Notes: generated by a model from the sequence alone, not told the origin. Positions 1 through 8,682 are shown, counted from the stretch's first letter. The stretch is DNA of 64,000 nt from Nitrospira sp. (GCA_018242725.1 JAFEBI010000007.1:1-64000); one strand, 5' to 3'. A program made the numbers and translations.

Positions 1-400
1 CCACGGCGGGGGCCCTGGTCAAGCAGGCGAGAAAATCGTTCGTCGGCACGCTGACGACTGCGGGTGCGCTGGCCTCAATCAAGACCTTTCTCAAGGCGCT
101 GACGGCCACGCTATCGACGTCCGGGGCGCTGGTGAAGCAAGTCAGTGTCCTCAAGGTGGGTACGCTGTCCACGGCGGGGGCCCTGGTCAAGCAGGCGAGA
201 AAATCGTTCGTCGGCACGCTGACGACTGCGGGTGCGCTGGCCTCAATCAAGACCTTTCTCAAGGCGCTGACGGCCACGCTATCGACGTCCGGGGCGCTGG
301 TGAAGCAATCCAACGTCCTCAAGATGGGTACGCTGTCCACGGCGGGGGGATTGGTCAAGCAGGCGAGAAAAGCGTTCGTCGGGACGTTGGCATTCATTGG
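1..400 (+). repeat. 168-bp tandem coding repeat
   Basis: Positions 1-140 and 169-308 are identical, giving a 168-bp period. A third, diverged unit begins at 337 and fades after about 400. The unit length is a multiple of three and lies inside an open frame, so copy-number change would add or remove 56-residue blocks without a frameshift. More copies may lie to the left of the window. Confidence 0.9.
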
Positions 401-503
401 TGGCGTGAGTGGGGCGGCAAATGCCCTCGTGGTTGGGTTTGTGCGCATCGTGAATGTTCGCGGGGCTGTCGCGAGGCTGAGATCCATTATTGGGATGAAG
501 TGA
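3..503 (+). CDS. Phage protein with tandem 56-aa repeats (5' end outside window)
   Basis: The reading frame is open from the first bases, so the gene starts upstream of the window. The protein is built from 56-residue units, each containing three sub-repeats of about 18-20 residues with the pattern x-GTL-(S/T)TAGALVKQ. At the DNA level the unit is 168 bp: positions 1-140 recur exactly at 169-308 and a diverged third copy starts at 337. The C-terminus is unique and hydrophobic. It lies just upstream of the tail tube gene, so a structural or connector role is plausible, but I do not recognise a family. Confidence 0.75.
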   Translation, partial: TAGALVKQARKSFVGTLTTAGALASIKTFLKALTATLSTSGALVKQVSVLKVGTLSTAGALVKQARKSFVGTLTTAGALASIKTFLKALTATLSTSGALVKQSNVLKMGTLSTAGGLVKQARKAFVGTLAFIGGVSGAANALVVGFVRIVNVRGAVARLRSIIGMK

Positions 504-511
504 GGGGCTCC

Positions 512-670
512 ATGAAGATTAGGCTGCATTGCACCTACTACAACGAGAAAAAAGACAAGGTCGGCGAGCCGAATGATGTGCTCGATCTGCCAACGAAGGA
601 AGCGATGCTGTTGCTCAATGGGGGCAGTGCCGAGCTGGTGGAGCCGCCGAGGCGATCGGAGCGTGACTAA
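512..670 (+). CDS. Small phage protein, 52 aa
   Basis: ATG at 512 follows a GAGGGG Shine-Dalgarno-like sequence, 8 bp after the preceding stop. The 52-residue product begins MKIRLHCTYYNEKKDKVGEP and contains a DVLDLPTKEAMLLLNGGSAELV segment in two parts (DVLDLPTKEA, then MLLLNGGSAELV). Short proteins of this kind, with a leucine-rich middle and a charged tail, are common in the head-tail connector region of siphoviruses. The function is unknown. Good ribosome binding site and tight packing support it as a real gene. Confidence 0.7.
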   Translation: MKIRLHCTYYNEKKDKVGEPNDVLDLPTKEAMLLLNGGSAELVEPPRRSERD

Positions 671-720
671 CTGACCGTCAGCGTCTGGGTTGATATGACC
701 GTAGGAAAGGAGCCGACAAC

Positions 721-1665
721 ATGGGACGTATTCTCTCGAATCGCCAGGTGATCGCCGCGAAAGTGGAGACCACGGAAGGTGCGGCCATCTCGCTGGCCGG
801 AGCCGATGCCAACAACCTCATCATGGAGCCGAAATTTGATCCGGATGTGCCGATGTATGAGCGGACGTTCCTTGATAACTCGCTCTCGCCGCAGAAGGCT
901 ATCGCCACGACGAGGATGGCGCGCCTCTCGTTCAAAGTGGAGTGCAAGGGATCGGGCGCAGCGGGCACGGCTCCAGCGCTCGGGAAACTCCTGAAGGCCT
1001 GCGGGTTCGGAGAAACGATCGTGGCCTCGACGAGTGTGACCTATGCGCCGATCAGCGCGCTCGCGAGCATTCCGACGTTGTCGCTGGCCATTTATAAAGA
1101 CGGCCTGCGCAAAGCGATCAAGGGCGCACGCGGCAATGTGAAATACAGTGCGAAGGCCGGTGAGCCTGGCATGTTCGAGTTTGAGTTTGTCGGAGTCTAC
1201 GACGGCACGACGGACGTGGCGATTCTCACGCCGTCCGGGGTGGAGACCACGGTGCCGGTCAGTTTGCTCTCGGCCACCTTCAGCATCGCCTCGTTTGCGG
1301 CCTTTGTCTCACAGATCACCTTCGACATGGGCAATACCCTCACACCACGCGGCGACATCAACCAATCGTCCGGCTACATCTCGACGCTGCTCACCAAGCG
1401 CAATCCGAAAGGCAGTTTCGATCCTGAAGACGAGCTCGTAGCCACACATGATTTCTATGGCCGGTGGCTGGCCGGCACGACCGGTGCCCTGACATGGAAG
1501 CACCCAGGCAGCGCGGGAAACATCACCACGTTTACCGTCCCGGCCTGCCAGTACATGAAGATGGGCGAGGGCGACCGCAACGGCATCGCCATCTTGAATG
1601 CAGATTTTCTCATGGCGCGCAACAGCATCGGCGGAGACGACGAGCTCAGTATCGCGTTCACCTAA
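721..1665 (+). CDS. Phage tail tube protein
   Basis: This 314-aa protein has the length and beta-rich character of siphovirus major tail tube subunits, which stack in rings around the tape measure and form the DNA conduit. The start ATG follows an AAAGGAG site at 709-715. The N-terminus (MGRILSNRQVIAAKVETTEG) resembles tail tube proteins that begin with a variant of 'R-x-VIAAKVE'. It is directly followed by the assembly chaperone, the standard neighbour. The assignment rests on order, size and general similarity; no catalytic motif is expected. Confidence 0.8.
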   Translation: MGRILSNRQVIAAKVETTEGAAISLAGADANNLIMEPKFDPDVPMYERTFLDNSLSPQKAIATTRMARLSFKVECKGSGAAGTAPALGKLLKACGFGETIVASTSVTYAPISALASIPTLSLAIYKDGLRKAIKGARGNVKYSAKAGEPGMFEFEFVGVYDGTTDVAILTPSGVETTVPVSLLSATFSIASFAAFVSQITFDMGNTLTPRGDINQSSGYISTLLTKRNPKGSFDPEDELVATHDFYGRWLAGTTGALTWKHPGSAGNITTFTVPACQYMKMGEGDRNGIAILNADFLMARNSIGGDDELSIAFT

Positions 1666-1674
1666 AGGAGTTCC

Positions 1675-2253
1675 ATGCAACGGACATATGCGATTGGCGG
1701 GAGCGGGTACGTGATGCCGGATGGCCTCTCGTGGCAGCAGAACAAATGGCTGGGCGAGCACGTCTTTCAGGAGATTGATCTGCAGCGGTTGGACTATGGC
1801 ACGGTGCACGATCTGCTCCGTGAGAAGGGGCCGCTGTTGATGGCGATTTGTTTGGTCGAGACGGGGAAGACCCGCGCGGAGCATTCCCGGATGACCTGGG
1901 CCGCCATTAGCGAGCGGGCGGATCTGTTCGCCGCCGAGTTGAGCGGCGAGGAGGTGGCGCTGTTCGGGCCACATTTTTTTCAATCTTGTCAACCGGGTTC
2001 GATGGCGATGCTGATGCCGGGCCGCCAGATCCAGGCGCTCGTCGAGGCCGTGCCGCCACCGTCGTCTGCACCTGGAGCGGATGGGTCGAGCGGAGCCTCG
2101 TCGCGCTCAGCAACGGAGACGTCACCAAGCTCCGATGCATCCTTACCGAGTGGGGGCCTGCTAACTCCGAGCCCTATCTCAAACGCTGCATCGAGCGACA
2201 GGTCGTCGACCGCGCCATCCTTGGGTGGTTCGGCGTCGAGCTCCCCTGGATGA
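1675..2253 (+). CDS. Tail assembly chaperone, zero-frame product (lambda G-like)
   Basis: ATG at 1675 follows AAAGGAG. The first ~102 codons look like normal coding sequence. At 1974-1980 the zero frame reads CAT-TTT-TTT-C, that is the -1 slippery heptamer T-TTT-TTT. After it the zero frame continues to 2253 but becomes Ser/Pro-rich and of low complexity, whereas the -1 frame downstream shows normal amino-acid use. In lambda and relatives two overlapping chaperones are made from this locus by -1 frameshifting, recruiting tail tube subunits to the tape measure. Zero-frame product is 192 aa; its C-terminal half may not be under selection. Confidence 0.75.
   Translation: MQRTYAIGGSGYVMPDGLSWQQNKWLGEHVFQEIDLQRLDYGTVHDLLREKGPLLMAICLVETGKTRAEHSRMTWAAISERADLFAAELSGEEVALFGPHFFQSCQPGSMAMLMPGRQIQALVEAVPPPSSAPGADGSSGASSRSATETSPSSDASLPSGGLLTPSPISNAASSDRSSTAPSLGGSASSSPG
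1974..1980 (+). promoter_or_regulatory. Probable -1 ribosomal frameshift site T-TTT-TTT
   Basis: Seven T residues are positioned so that P- and A-site codons TTT-TTT can re-pair one base back. The site is near codon 101 of a tail chaperone gene, as expected from the lambda G/GT arrangement. No stimulatory structure was worked out. Confidence 0.6.
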
Positions 2254-2378
2254 CGGACAAGCCGGCGGCGAAGCGGGCGCAACGGATCGGAGAATTTTGC
2301 GGAGGAAGGTGCCTGACGGAGTGCACGACGTATTTCGGGGATGGCCTGGCGGTGGCCTGCCGGACCTGCCCGAACTGA
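1980..2378 (+). CDS. Tail assembly chaperone, -1 frame extension (lambda GT-like)
   Basis: This frame is open from the slippery site to 2378 and would be joined to the first 102 codons to give a ~234-aa fusion. It contains convincing coding sequence from about 2075 on, with Trp, Tyr and Phe residues (for example EPYLKRCIERQVVD, ILGWFGVELPWM) and a Cys-rich end (CGGRCLTEC...CRTC). An alternative is a separate 42-aa gene starting at ATG 2250, which overlaps the zero-frame stop as ATGA. Frameshifting is favoured because the coding character begins well before that ATG. Confidence 0.6.
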   Translation, partial: SILSTGFDGDADAGPPDPGARRGRAATVVCTWSGWVERSLVALSNGDVTKLRCILTEWGPANSEPYLKRCIERQVVDRAILGWFGVELPWMTDKPAAKRAQRIGEFCGGRCLTECTTYFGDGLAVACRTCPN

Positions 2379-2394
2379 ACCGATGGAGGAGCCT

Positions 2395-3651
2395 ATGAGG
2401 CGGTGGAGTCAATGGGGTTGTGTCGCGATGCTGCTGGTGGCGCTGTGGCCGGGTCTGAGCCATGGGCAATCGTCCACCTCGTACACCTTCCACGCAGGTA
2501 CGACGACGACGGCCAACGGCACCGTCATGAGCGCGGCCAATTTCAGCACCATCGTGGTGCAGGTCGAGGGCACCTTTGTCGGGACCATCGAGTTTCAAAA
2601 GAAAACCAAAGACGCGACGGCCTATGTCGCGGTGCAATGTACGAACGCGAACGACCGGACTGTGCAGTCCAGCACGACGGATGTGCCCGGCTATTGGGAA
2701 TGTCCGGGCGGCGCCTATTCTTTCCGGGTGCCGGTCACGGTGTACACCAGCGGGACGATCAAGGTCACGGGGATGGGCACGACGGCGGTATCGAGTCGAG
2801 GCGGTGGGGGAAGTGGGGCCGCGAGCTGGCCCTGGGGCACGACGGATCGGTCGATCGATGACGCCGCCGGGCTCATCAACGCCATCGGCGTGTTAGACCC
2901 CAGCGGAGACGGCACGATCATCTATACCGATCCGGTGACGGGTCCGAAGATCGTGCAGATCTGCGGCGGGGTGGTCAATGGCTGCAATTATTATCGGCAG
3001 TTCAATGCCGGAAAGAAGGGCGGCTATAAAGACTCGTCGGGGAATATCGATTTTGAGTACACGGAAAGCACCGGAAAAATCTCGTCCATGACCGTGGATT
3101 GCGAGGATACCGGCGTCAATTGTACGACCTATCAAAAACTACCTGGGTGTGGCGGAGACCTGGTCGCAGTGGATGCGACGGGGGCGGCGAGTCACATCTG
3201 GACGAAGGCCGTCGGGGCGACAGTGCCGACGGCAACGGCGGAGGTGGGTGCCAACAGCACGCGAGGAGTCGCGACCTTTCCTGATGTGGACGGCGACTAT
3301 GGGTATGAATTCGGCTGTCAATTGCACGCGGGATGGAGCGGGCAGCTCGATGCCAAGCTGATCGTGGATTCATCCGGATCCGGCAATTTCGTCGCGCAGA
3401 TCTTTACCAAGTGTTACGCGAACGATGCCGCCAAAGATGCGGCCTGGAATACCGTGTCTCCGCATGTGTTCACCTTGGGCACGGCCAATGAGCCGAACTT
3501 CTACACCGCGACGAATATCACGGCGACCGGATGCACCGCCGGCAACATCCTGCGAGTCAAGTTGATCCGAAATCGGACGCATGCGAGCGATACCGCCACA
3601 GCGGCGCTCAAGGTGGAGCGATTTGAGCCGTGGGGAAGGACGACATACTGA
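2395..3651 (+). CDS. Exported phage-borne protein, 418 aa
   Basis: ATG at 2395 is preceded by GGAGGA and is preferred over upstream in-frame starts because it gives a clean signal peptide (basic MRRWSQ, hydrophobic core, SHG-QSS cleavage-like site). The mature part is rich in Thr, Gly and Val with regularly spaced Cys, as in secreted beta proteins. No family recognised. It sits between the tail chaperone and tape measure, where structural proteins without signal peptides are expected. It overlaps the next gene by TGATG. Confidence 0.7.
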   Translation: MRRWSQWGCVAMLLVALWPGLSHGQSSTSYTFHAGTTTTANGTVMSAANFSTIVVQVEGTFVGTIEFQKKTKDATAYVAVQCTNANDRTVQSSTTDVPGYWECPGGAYSFRVPVTVYTSGTIKVTGMGTTAVSSRGGGGSGAASWPWGTTDRSIDDAAGLINAIGVLDPSGDGTIIYTDPVTGPKIVQICGGVVNGCNYYRQFNAGKKGGYKDSSGNIDFEYTESTGKISSMTVDCEDTGVNCTTYQKLPGCGGDLVAVDATGAASHIWTKAVGATVPTATAEVGANSTRGVATFPDVDGDYGYEFGCQLHAGWSGQLDAKLIVDSSGSGNFVAQIFTKCYANDAAKDAAWNTVSPHVFTLGTANEPNFYTATNITATGCTAGNILRVKLIRNRTHASDTATAALKVERFEPWGRTTY

Positions 3652-4919
3652 TGATGCGGATCTGGCTCCTCGCGCTTGGGCTGCTCGTGCAGGTGGGACT
3701 CGCATCAGCGGCGGATATTGCCGTCGTCCAGCAGGCCGCTAGAACCACGACCGGCACGCAAGATTTTACCAGTGCGGGATTCGGGACTCCGAAAGCGGCG
3801 ATGTGTCTGGTGGGATTCGGCGCGACCAGTGGGACGTCGGTCTCGCACGGTGGATTTGCCATCGGGTTCACGGATGGCACCAATCAGAATGTCACATCGG
3901 CACGCACGAAAAACGGGGTGACGACGACGGTTGCCGGGCGTCGGTCTGATACGACCGACGTATTGCTCTTGGCGGACCAAGACGCCACGGTCATTCTCCG
4001 CGCGCAGTTTTCCTCCTGGATCACCGACGGGGTGCGGCTTAATTACAGTGTGGCGCCTGGCACGGCGTATCAAGTGTCGTGCACCTTGTTTGGTGGATCC
4101 GGCATCTCGCAAGCCTACGTCAATACGGTCTCGACACCGAGCACGGTCGATACGTCCACGACGGTGAGCTCGGTAGGATTTCAACCGGATGTGATCCTTG
4201 GTGCGATCTCGGGTGGGACCGGCTATACCGATGTCAATCAGGCGCAGCTCGAAATTTCCGTCGGCGCCGCCGTGCGTGGAGTGGGTCAACGCGGGGTCTC
4301 ATGGTTCGATACGGACAATGTGACGACGACGGCGCAGAGCGTGTTTCCCCTCACGAATCGTATCGGGCGCAATTCCAACAACGCGTCGCAGATCGAAATA
4401 CAAAACTATACCAGCACTGGATTCGATGCCACGCTGCGCCAGGCGACCGGTTTTGTGGCTACGATGGGTTATCTCGCGATCCAGTTGAACGGCGTGACGG
4501 CCACCGTGATGGAGGTGACCTCGCCGACAGCTACCGGATCGCAATCCATTGCCAGCATCGGACTGACGCCGCAGTGGGGCCTCCTGGTGATGACGGCGGA
4601 TCAAACATCTGGATCTGTCGATACCTCGGGCGATGCGGAAGTGTGGGGCGTGAGTTCGTTTACGGCTGCTGCGCAATCCTGCGTCGCGATGAGCGCGGAC
4701 GATAACGTGGGCACGAGCAGCACCACGTCGTTAACGGATACGAAACCGGTCTGTCTGCGGAAAGATGGGGCGCTCTTCTATAGCGCGTCGTTCACCTCGT
4801 TCGGCAGCGGGACCGCCACCTTCAACTATGGGACCGCCAACGGCACTGCTCGGAAATGGGTGGGGCTATTTATCTCTGAGTCTGCGGGAGCGGCGGCGGT
4901 ACGCCGGAGGGCCTCGTGA
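3651..4919 (+). CDS. Exported phage-borne beta-rich protein, 422 aa
   Basis: ATG at 3651 overlaps the previous stop, so translation is probably coupled. Residues 1-25 form a signal peptide (MMRIWLLALGLLVQVGLASA). The rest is Thr/Ser/Gly-rich with pairs of similar segments (for example GFGTPKAAMCLVGFG and GLTPQWGLLVMTADQ), suggesting a duplicated beta-sandwich, as in adhesin-like or fibre domains. No catalytic motif was seen. It belongs to a three-gene run of exported proteins inside the tail cluster; function unknown. Confidence 0.7.
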   Translation: MMRIWLLALGLLVQVGLASAADIAVVQQAARTTTGTQDFTSAGFGTPKAAMCLVGFGATSGTSVSHGGFAIGFTDGTNQNVTSARTKNGVTTTVAGRRSDTTDVLLLADQDATVILRAQFSSWITDGVRLNYSVAPGTAYQVSCTLFGGSGISQAYVNTVSTPSTVDTSTTVSSVGFQPDVILGAISGGTGYTDVNQAQLEISVGAAVRGVGQRGVSWFDTDNVTTTAQSVFPLTNRIGRNSNNASQIEIQNYTSTGFDATLRQATGFVATMGYLAIQLNGVTATVMEVTSPTATGSQSIASIGLTPQWGLLVMTADQTSGSVDTSGDAEVWGVSSFTAAAQSCVAMSADDNVGTSSTTSLTDTKPVCLRKDGALFYSASFTSFGSGTATFNYGTANGTARKWVGLFISESAGAAAVRRRAS

Positions 4920-6991
4920 GTTGGGCTACCTATGTCAAGCTACAGCTCACTCTGTTGCTCGTCACCGGGACGGCGGCTGTTGTGCTGTCGCAATCCGTTG
5001 TGACGAAATATGTCACGAAGTCAGGAACCTGTAGCAACGGGGCCACGAATTACAATCCCGCGACGAACACCTGCGGGTCCGGTAGCGCGACGGTGTACAC
5101 CTCGATCCGGTCAGGTATCGATAATGTCGGTGCCGGCAATATCCTCCTGATTCGATCCGGCACCTATAGTGAAATCTGCGCGGTGGCGCTCATCGAAAGC
5201 GGCACGTCCAGCGTCCCTACGATTATTGCGGCCTATCCCGGTGAAATCGCGACATGGATCAAGGACACGGCGGGGGACGCGCGCGACTGTCTGATTTCGT
5301 TCAGCACGCGCTCATGGATTTCAATTAGGGGCAACCGAAATCCAGCCTATGCCTCGACATACGGCACGCTCATCATGGACGGCAACAACGATACAGGGGC
5401 GACTGATCAATACATCATTACGACGGCCGACAATGCGACCGATCTGGAAATTACGGGCATCGAAATTAGGAACGGCAATGAGAGCTGCATCACGACGGCG
5501 GCGGCACGCTTACGGGTGACCTGGAATGAAATCCATCATTGTGGGCTATCTGGGGAGTACCTGTGGCACGGGCTCTATTTTCGAGGAGATTCGTCGGTCG
5601 TCCAGCACAACGACTGGCACGACATTTACGGGTGGGCGATACACTGCTACTCCTCCTCGTTTAACTGCGACAATGTCACCATTACGTTGAATCACATCTA
5701 TGTCACCGCTCTTGCGACGATTCCGAACAGCGGAGGGATTATCGTAGACGGGGCCAATGATCTTGTAGAACGCAATACCGTCCAGTGTACCTCGACCTCG
5801 AACGATTACGGCATCTCCACCTATGGCGGATCGACGAATGTGATCATTCGGCATAACTCTGTCTTTGGATGTAACCTCGGGGTCTACCTCCAGTCAGGAT
5901 CGAGTGGTGTCAAGGTCCAGAATAATAACCTATATGGAAATACGACGCCGATCAGCAATTCAAGCACTGGATCGACCATCGGGACGAATCTGACGTCCAA
6001 CCCGTCTTACAAAAGCACAGCGTCCTACGATTTGACGCTCCTGGCTGGGAGCGCGGCGATCGATGCCTGTCCGAATATCGGGCTCACCTATAACGGATCC
6101 GCGCCGGATTGTGGGGCGTTTGAGACGTTTACCGGCACGGGCGGCACGGTCTCCGGCAACACGCTCGACGCGCAACTCGGCATGGCGTTCAACACGCCCA
6201 TTCAGCCCGGCACAACCGGCTGGAGCGTCAATAATGGCCGGTCGGTGACCGGTGTTTCGCGTGTCGGCAGCTCGATCGTCCGGCTGACCTTTTCGGGGGC
6301 CGCCTGTACGGTCGGACAGAGTTGGACGTGGAGCTATAGCGGCGGGACGGCCACCGACAGCGTCGCCATCGGGACCGTCAATCAGCCGCTGCTGGCGGTG
6401 TCCTCCGCATCGGTCACGAACAGCTGCAGCGGAGGTGGTGGATCGACCTACGAATTTACACAGGCGGCGTTCCGGTATCACGCGCTGCACCGGGTCAGCG
6501 AAGCGACACCGGAGATCCGCAGCGGGGAGAACGACGGACTGTACTACGTGGTGCGCAACGGCGCGACCATGATCCGTTTTGCGGTGACCTGCGGCGTCGC
6601 CGACTGCCCGCAGTCCTCCTTTGCGCTCGGTGTCGATCAGGGAAGCGGCTATAGCCCGGTGCTGAATGTGCCTGGAGGAGGGCAGGTGAGTTTCTGCGCG
6701 GATCGCTACAGCGGTCCAGGTATTTTGCCTGATCCGACGCCGTCGACGTGCCAACTGTCAATAGGAGGGACCTGTGTGCCGGGTGGCGTGATGTATACCG
6801 CCGAGGCGGTTCCTCCTGTCACGCTCGCCGTCGGTCAGAAAACCGAACTGGAATATTGCGTCGCGTTTACTCCGTCCGCGTCGGGCACCTATCCCTTTCG
6901 TCTGACGTTGCAGGATGGGACGACGCCCTTGGCACATTATACGCAGACGCCGGTCGTGACGATGATGGATCAACAAGGGAGCGGCGATTAA
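4916..6991 (+). CDS. Parallel beta-helix protein with signal peptide, 691 aa
   Basis: GTG at 4916 overlaps the preceding stop (GTGA). An N-terminal hydrophobic segment (LTLLLVTGTAAVVLS) looks like a signal peptide or anchor. Residues ~90-370 carry short repeated turns typical of right-handed parallel beta-helices (pectate-lyase fold), such as LEITGIEIRNGNES, VERNTVQCTS and VIIRHNSVFGCNLGVYL. Such domains occur in phage tailspikes that bind or cleave surface polysaccharide. The C-terminal ~300 residues are beta-rich. Whether it is on the virion or exported by the host is unclear because of the signal peptide. Confidence 0.75.
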   Translation: MSWATYVKLQLTLLLVTGTAAVVLSQSVVTKYVTKSGTCSNGATNYNPATNTCGSGSATVYTSIRSGIDNVGAGNILLIRSGTYSEICAVALIESGTSSVPTIIAAYPGEIATWIKDTAGDARDCLISFSTRSWISIRGNRNPAYASTYGTLIMDGNNDTGATDQYIITTADNATDLEITGIEIRNGNESCITTAAARLRVTWNEIHHCGLSGEYLWHGLYFRGDSSVVQHNDWHDIYGWAIHCYSSSFNCDNVTITLNHIYVTALATIPNSGGIIVDGANDLVERNTVQCTSTSNDYGISTYGGSTNVIIRHNSVFGCNLGVYLQSGSSGVKVQNNNLYGNTTPISNSSTGSTIGTNLTSNPSYKSTASYDLTLLAGSAAIDACPNIGLTYNGSAPDCGAFETFTGTGGTVSGNTLDAQLGMAFNTPIQPGTTGWSVNNGRSVTGVSRVGSSIVRLTFSGAACTVGQSWTWSYSGGTATDSVAIGTVNQPLLAVSSASVTNSCSGGGGSTYEFTQAAFRYHALHRVSEATPEIRSGENDGLYYVVRNGATMIRFAVTCGVADCPQSSFALGVDQGSGYSPVLNVPGGGQVSFCADRYSGPGILPDPTPSTCQLSIGGTCVPGGVMYTAEAVPPVTLAVGQKTELEYCVAFTPSASGTYPFRLTLQDGTTPLAHYTQTPVVTMMDQQGSGD

Positions 6992-7413
6992 TGGCGAAGG
7001 GCGACACGCTACGGAATCAATGGTTGCGTTTATATTTTCTCGGCGCGGCCATGCCGTCGATTGCAGACAATGCGGCGTCGTCTCCGTTCACCAATCATGT
7101 CATCGCGCTGCATACGGCGGATCCTGGATCGAGCGGCACACAGCTAACGAACGAAACGGCCTATGGGGGCTATAGCCGCAAGACGCTTCCGCGCAATACC
7201 GCCGGATGGACGGTCGCGGGAAATAGTGTCAGCCCAGCTGTCGATCTTGATTTCGATCTATGTACAGGATCGCCGGGTCCGCCGATCACGCATTGGAGTG
7301 TCTCGCGCGGCGGTGGCATGATCGATTACAGCGGGCCGCTGGTGACGCCGATTACGCTCTCGGCCGGACAGATTCCTCGGTTGAAAGCGACGAGCACGAT
7401 TCAGGAGTTGTGA
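6991..7413 (+). CDS. Small phage tail protein (IALHTADPG family), 140 aa
   Basis: ATG at 6991 overlaps the previous stop as TAATG. The protein contains NHVIALHTADPGSSGTQ and an ETAYGGYSRK segment; this combination recurs in siphovirus tail proteins encoded near the tip or fibre genes. The C-terminal part (ITHWSVS..GGGMIDYSGPL) fits a compact beta fold. It is coupled to the next gene through TGATG. Role inferred from family resemblance and position. Confidence 0.7.
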   Translation: MAKGDTLRNQWLRLYFLGAAMPSIADNAASSPFTNHVIALHTADPGSSGTQLTNETAYGGYSRKTLPRNTAGWTVAGNSVSPAVDLDFDLCTGSPGPPITHWSVSRGGGMIDYSGPLVTPITLSAGQIPRLKATSTIQEL

Positions 7414-7718
7414 TGGGCGCTCAAGGCTTGGCGGTGTTGGATTTCGGCGCGTTTCCCGGTGCTTCCGATGCCTCGGTGACGGTGGTTGGGCAAACCGCCA
7501 TCTCGTCTGGCTCATTGGTGCAGGCGGAAATCAGGCCGATTGATTCGATCGACCATTCGGCGGACGAGCATATGTTGGAGACACTCAAGATCTGGGCGGC
7601 CACGATCGTTGCAGGGACGGGCTTCACGATTTACGGGATCAACACCTCGCAGCTGGATAGTCACGGCATCGGTACACGCATCTCTGGGCAGTGGAATGTG
7701 TTCTGGGTCTGGAGCTGA
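7413..7718 (+). CDS. Small phage tail protein, 101 aa
   Basis: ATG at 7413 overlaps the preceding stop. The protein starts MGAQGLAVLDFGAFPGASDA and has the core VTVVGQTAI..SLVQAEIRP..STADH-like and IYGINTSQLDSHGIGTRISG, ending in WNVFWVWS. Similar short beta proteins lie in tail operons of environmental siphoviruses. I cannot assign a role beyond membership in the tail cluster. Confidence 0.65.
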   Translation: MGAQGLAVLDFGAFPGASDASVTVVGQTAISSGSLVQAEIRPIDSIDHSADEHMLETLKIWAATIVAGTGFTIYGINTSQLDSHGIGTRISGQWNVFWVWS

Positions 7719-7727
7719 GGGGGAGCT

Positions 7728-8396
7728 ATGGCCATACAGGTTCAATTAGGCAATGGGTCGGTGATCGGCGGCGGAGGCGCGGCCTTCCTGGGAGCCAATA
7801 CGCACGTCAAACCGATCGACTACGGCACGCTCGGGCATTATCGCGCGGTGTGCTCCGTGGCGCTGTCTCCGTTGCAGGCCGCAAACTCGCGCTTGTTCGA
7901 ACTGCGCAACGCCGGGAGTCAGCTGATTGTGCCGACCTTGATTGAGCTGGAGGTCGCGGCGGTGGGCGATGTGGCGCCTGACTATTTTCTCTGGCTTGCC
8001 ATGTATGGGTGCACGAATTTTACGGCGGTGGATACCACCAACGTCACGACGCCTCCAGCAATGGTGGTCCGACCGACGGGCATGTCGGCGGCACCGGGAG
8101 GCGCGCAGATCCGTAGCCTCGGCAGCACGTTTACGGCAGGTATGACCGGATGGACGGCCACCAAGGATAGTGGGGCGCACAGCAATCTCGTGGCCTGGCT
8201 GTCGTCGGCGTCGGCGGATCGCCCGTCGCGCGTGAAGCGGTTCGTCGATCCGTCGGATCAGGCGACGCATCCACCGGTGTACGCCACGAATCAAGGGTTT
8301 TCGATTGAAAATGGGCAACTCGGGCCAGACACGGCTAACGCGGTGGTGGTGCTGATCACGGTGGCCTGGGCGGAAGTGCCGGTGAGCGGGTACTGA
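7728..8396 (+). CDS. Phage tail-cluster protein, 222 aa
   Basis: ATG at 7728 follows a GAGGGGGAG site. The product begins MAIQVQLGNGSVIGGGGAAF and is beta-rich, without signal peptide or membrane helix. It contains VFLWLAMYGC-like and Thr-rich stretches and ends VAWAEVPVSGY. Not recognised as a family; location between small tail proteins and tape measure suggests a virion or assembly role. Confidence 0.65.
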   Translation: MAIQVQLGNGSVIGGGGAAFLGANTHVKPIDYGTLGHYRAVCSVALSPLQAANSRLFELRNAGSQLIVPTLIELEVAAVGDVAPDYFLWLAMYGCTNFTAVDTTNVTTPPAMVVRPTGMSAAPGGAQIRSLGSTFTAGMTGWTATKDSGAHSNLVAWLSSASADRPSRVKRFVDPSDQATHPPVYATNQGFSIENGQLGPDTANAVVVLITVAWAEVPVSGY

Positions 8397-8397
8397 G

Positions 8398-8670
8398 ATG
8401 TCGTTGCTCCTGGCGGGGAGAAGCAGCACGCCGAACGCGGTGGATTTTGTGGCGACGGCGACCGGCCAGGTCGATGTGCTGGGTGTGCTGATCCTGGCGG
8501 TGCCGGTGCAGCTCGATCTGGTGGGGATCGGGACCGGGATTGCGGCGGTGTGGGGCGTGATGGTCGATGGGAACGAGGCAGGCATGGCGGCAGCGAGCGG
8601 CGTGCGGCTGATGTATCACGACGAGCCGCCGAATCGGTTCTGGCCGAGGACGTCGCTGAAGCCCTATTGA
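8398..8670 (+). CDS. Small phage protein, 90 aa
   Basis: ATG at 8398 lies one base after the preceding stop codon, consistent with translational coupling. The middle is hydrophobic (VLGVLILAVPVQLDLVGIGTGIAAVWGVMV), although it may be beta structure and not a membrane segment. It ends RFWPRTSLKPY just before the tape measure start. Function unknown. Confidence 0.6.
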   Translation: MSLLLAGRSSTPNAVDFVATATGQVDVLGVLILAVPVQLDLVGIGTGIAAVWGVMVDGNEAGMAAASGVRLMYHDEPPNRFWPRTSLKPY

Positions 8671-8682
8671 GGAGGTGAGGTG

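Noticed and set aside
1..400. CRISPR array suggested by the regular repeats near the left edge
   Set aside because: The unit is 168 bp, a multiple of three, coding throughout, with no unique spacers of constant size.
5960..6754. 264-codon - strand frame opposite the beta-helix gene
   Set aside because: Low-complexity Arg/Ala-rich shadow; no ribosome site; the + strand gene is convincing.
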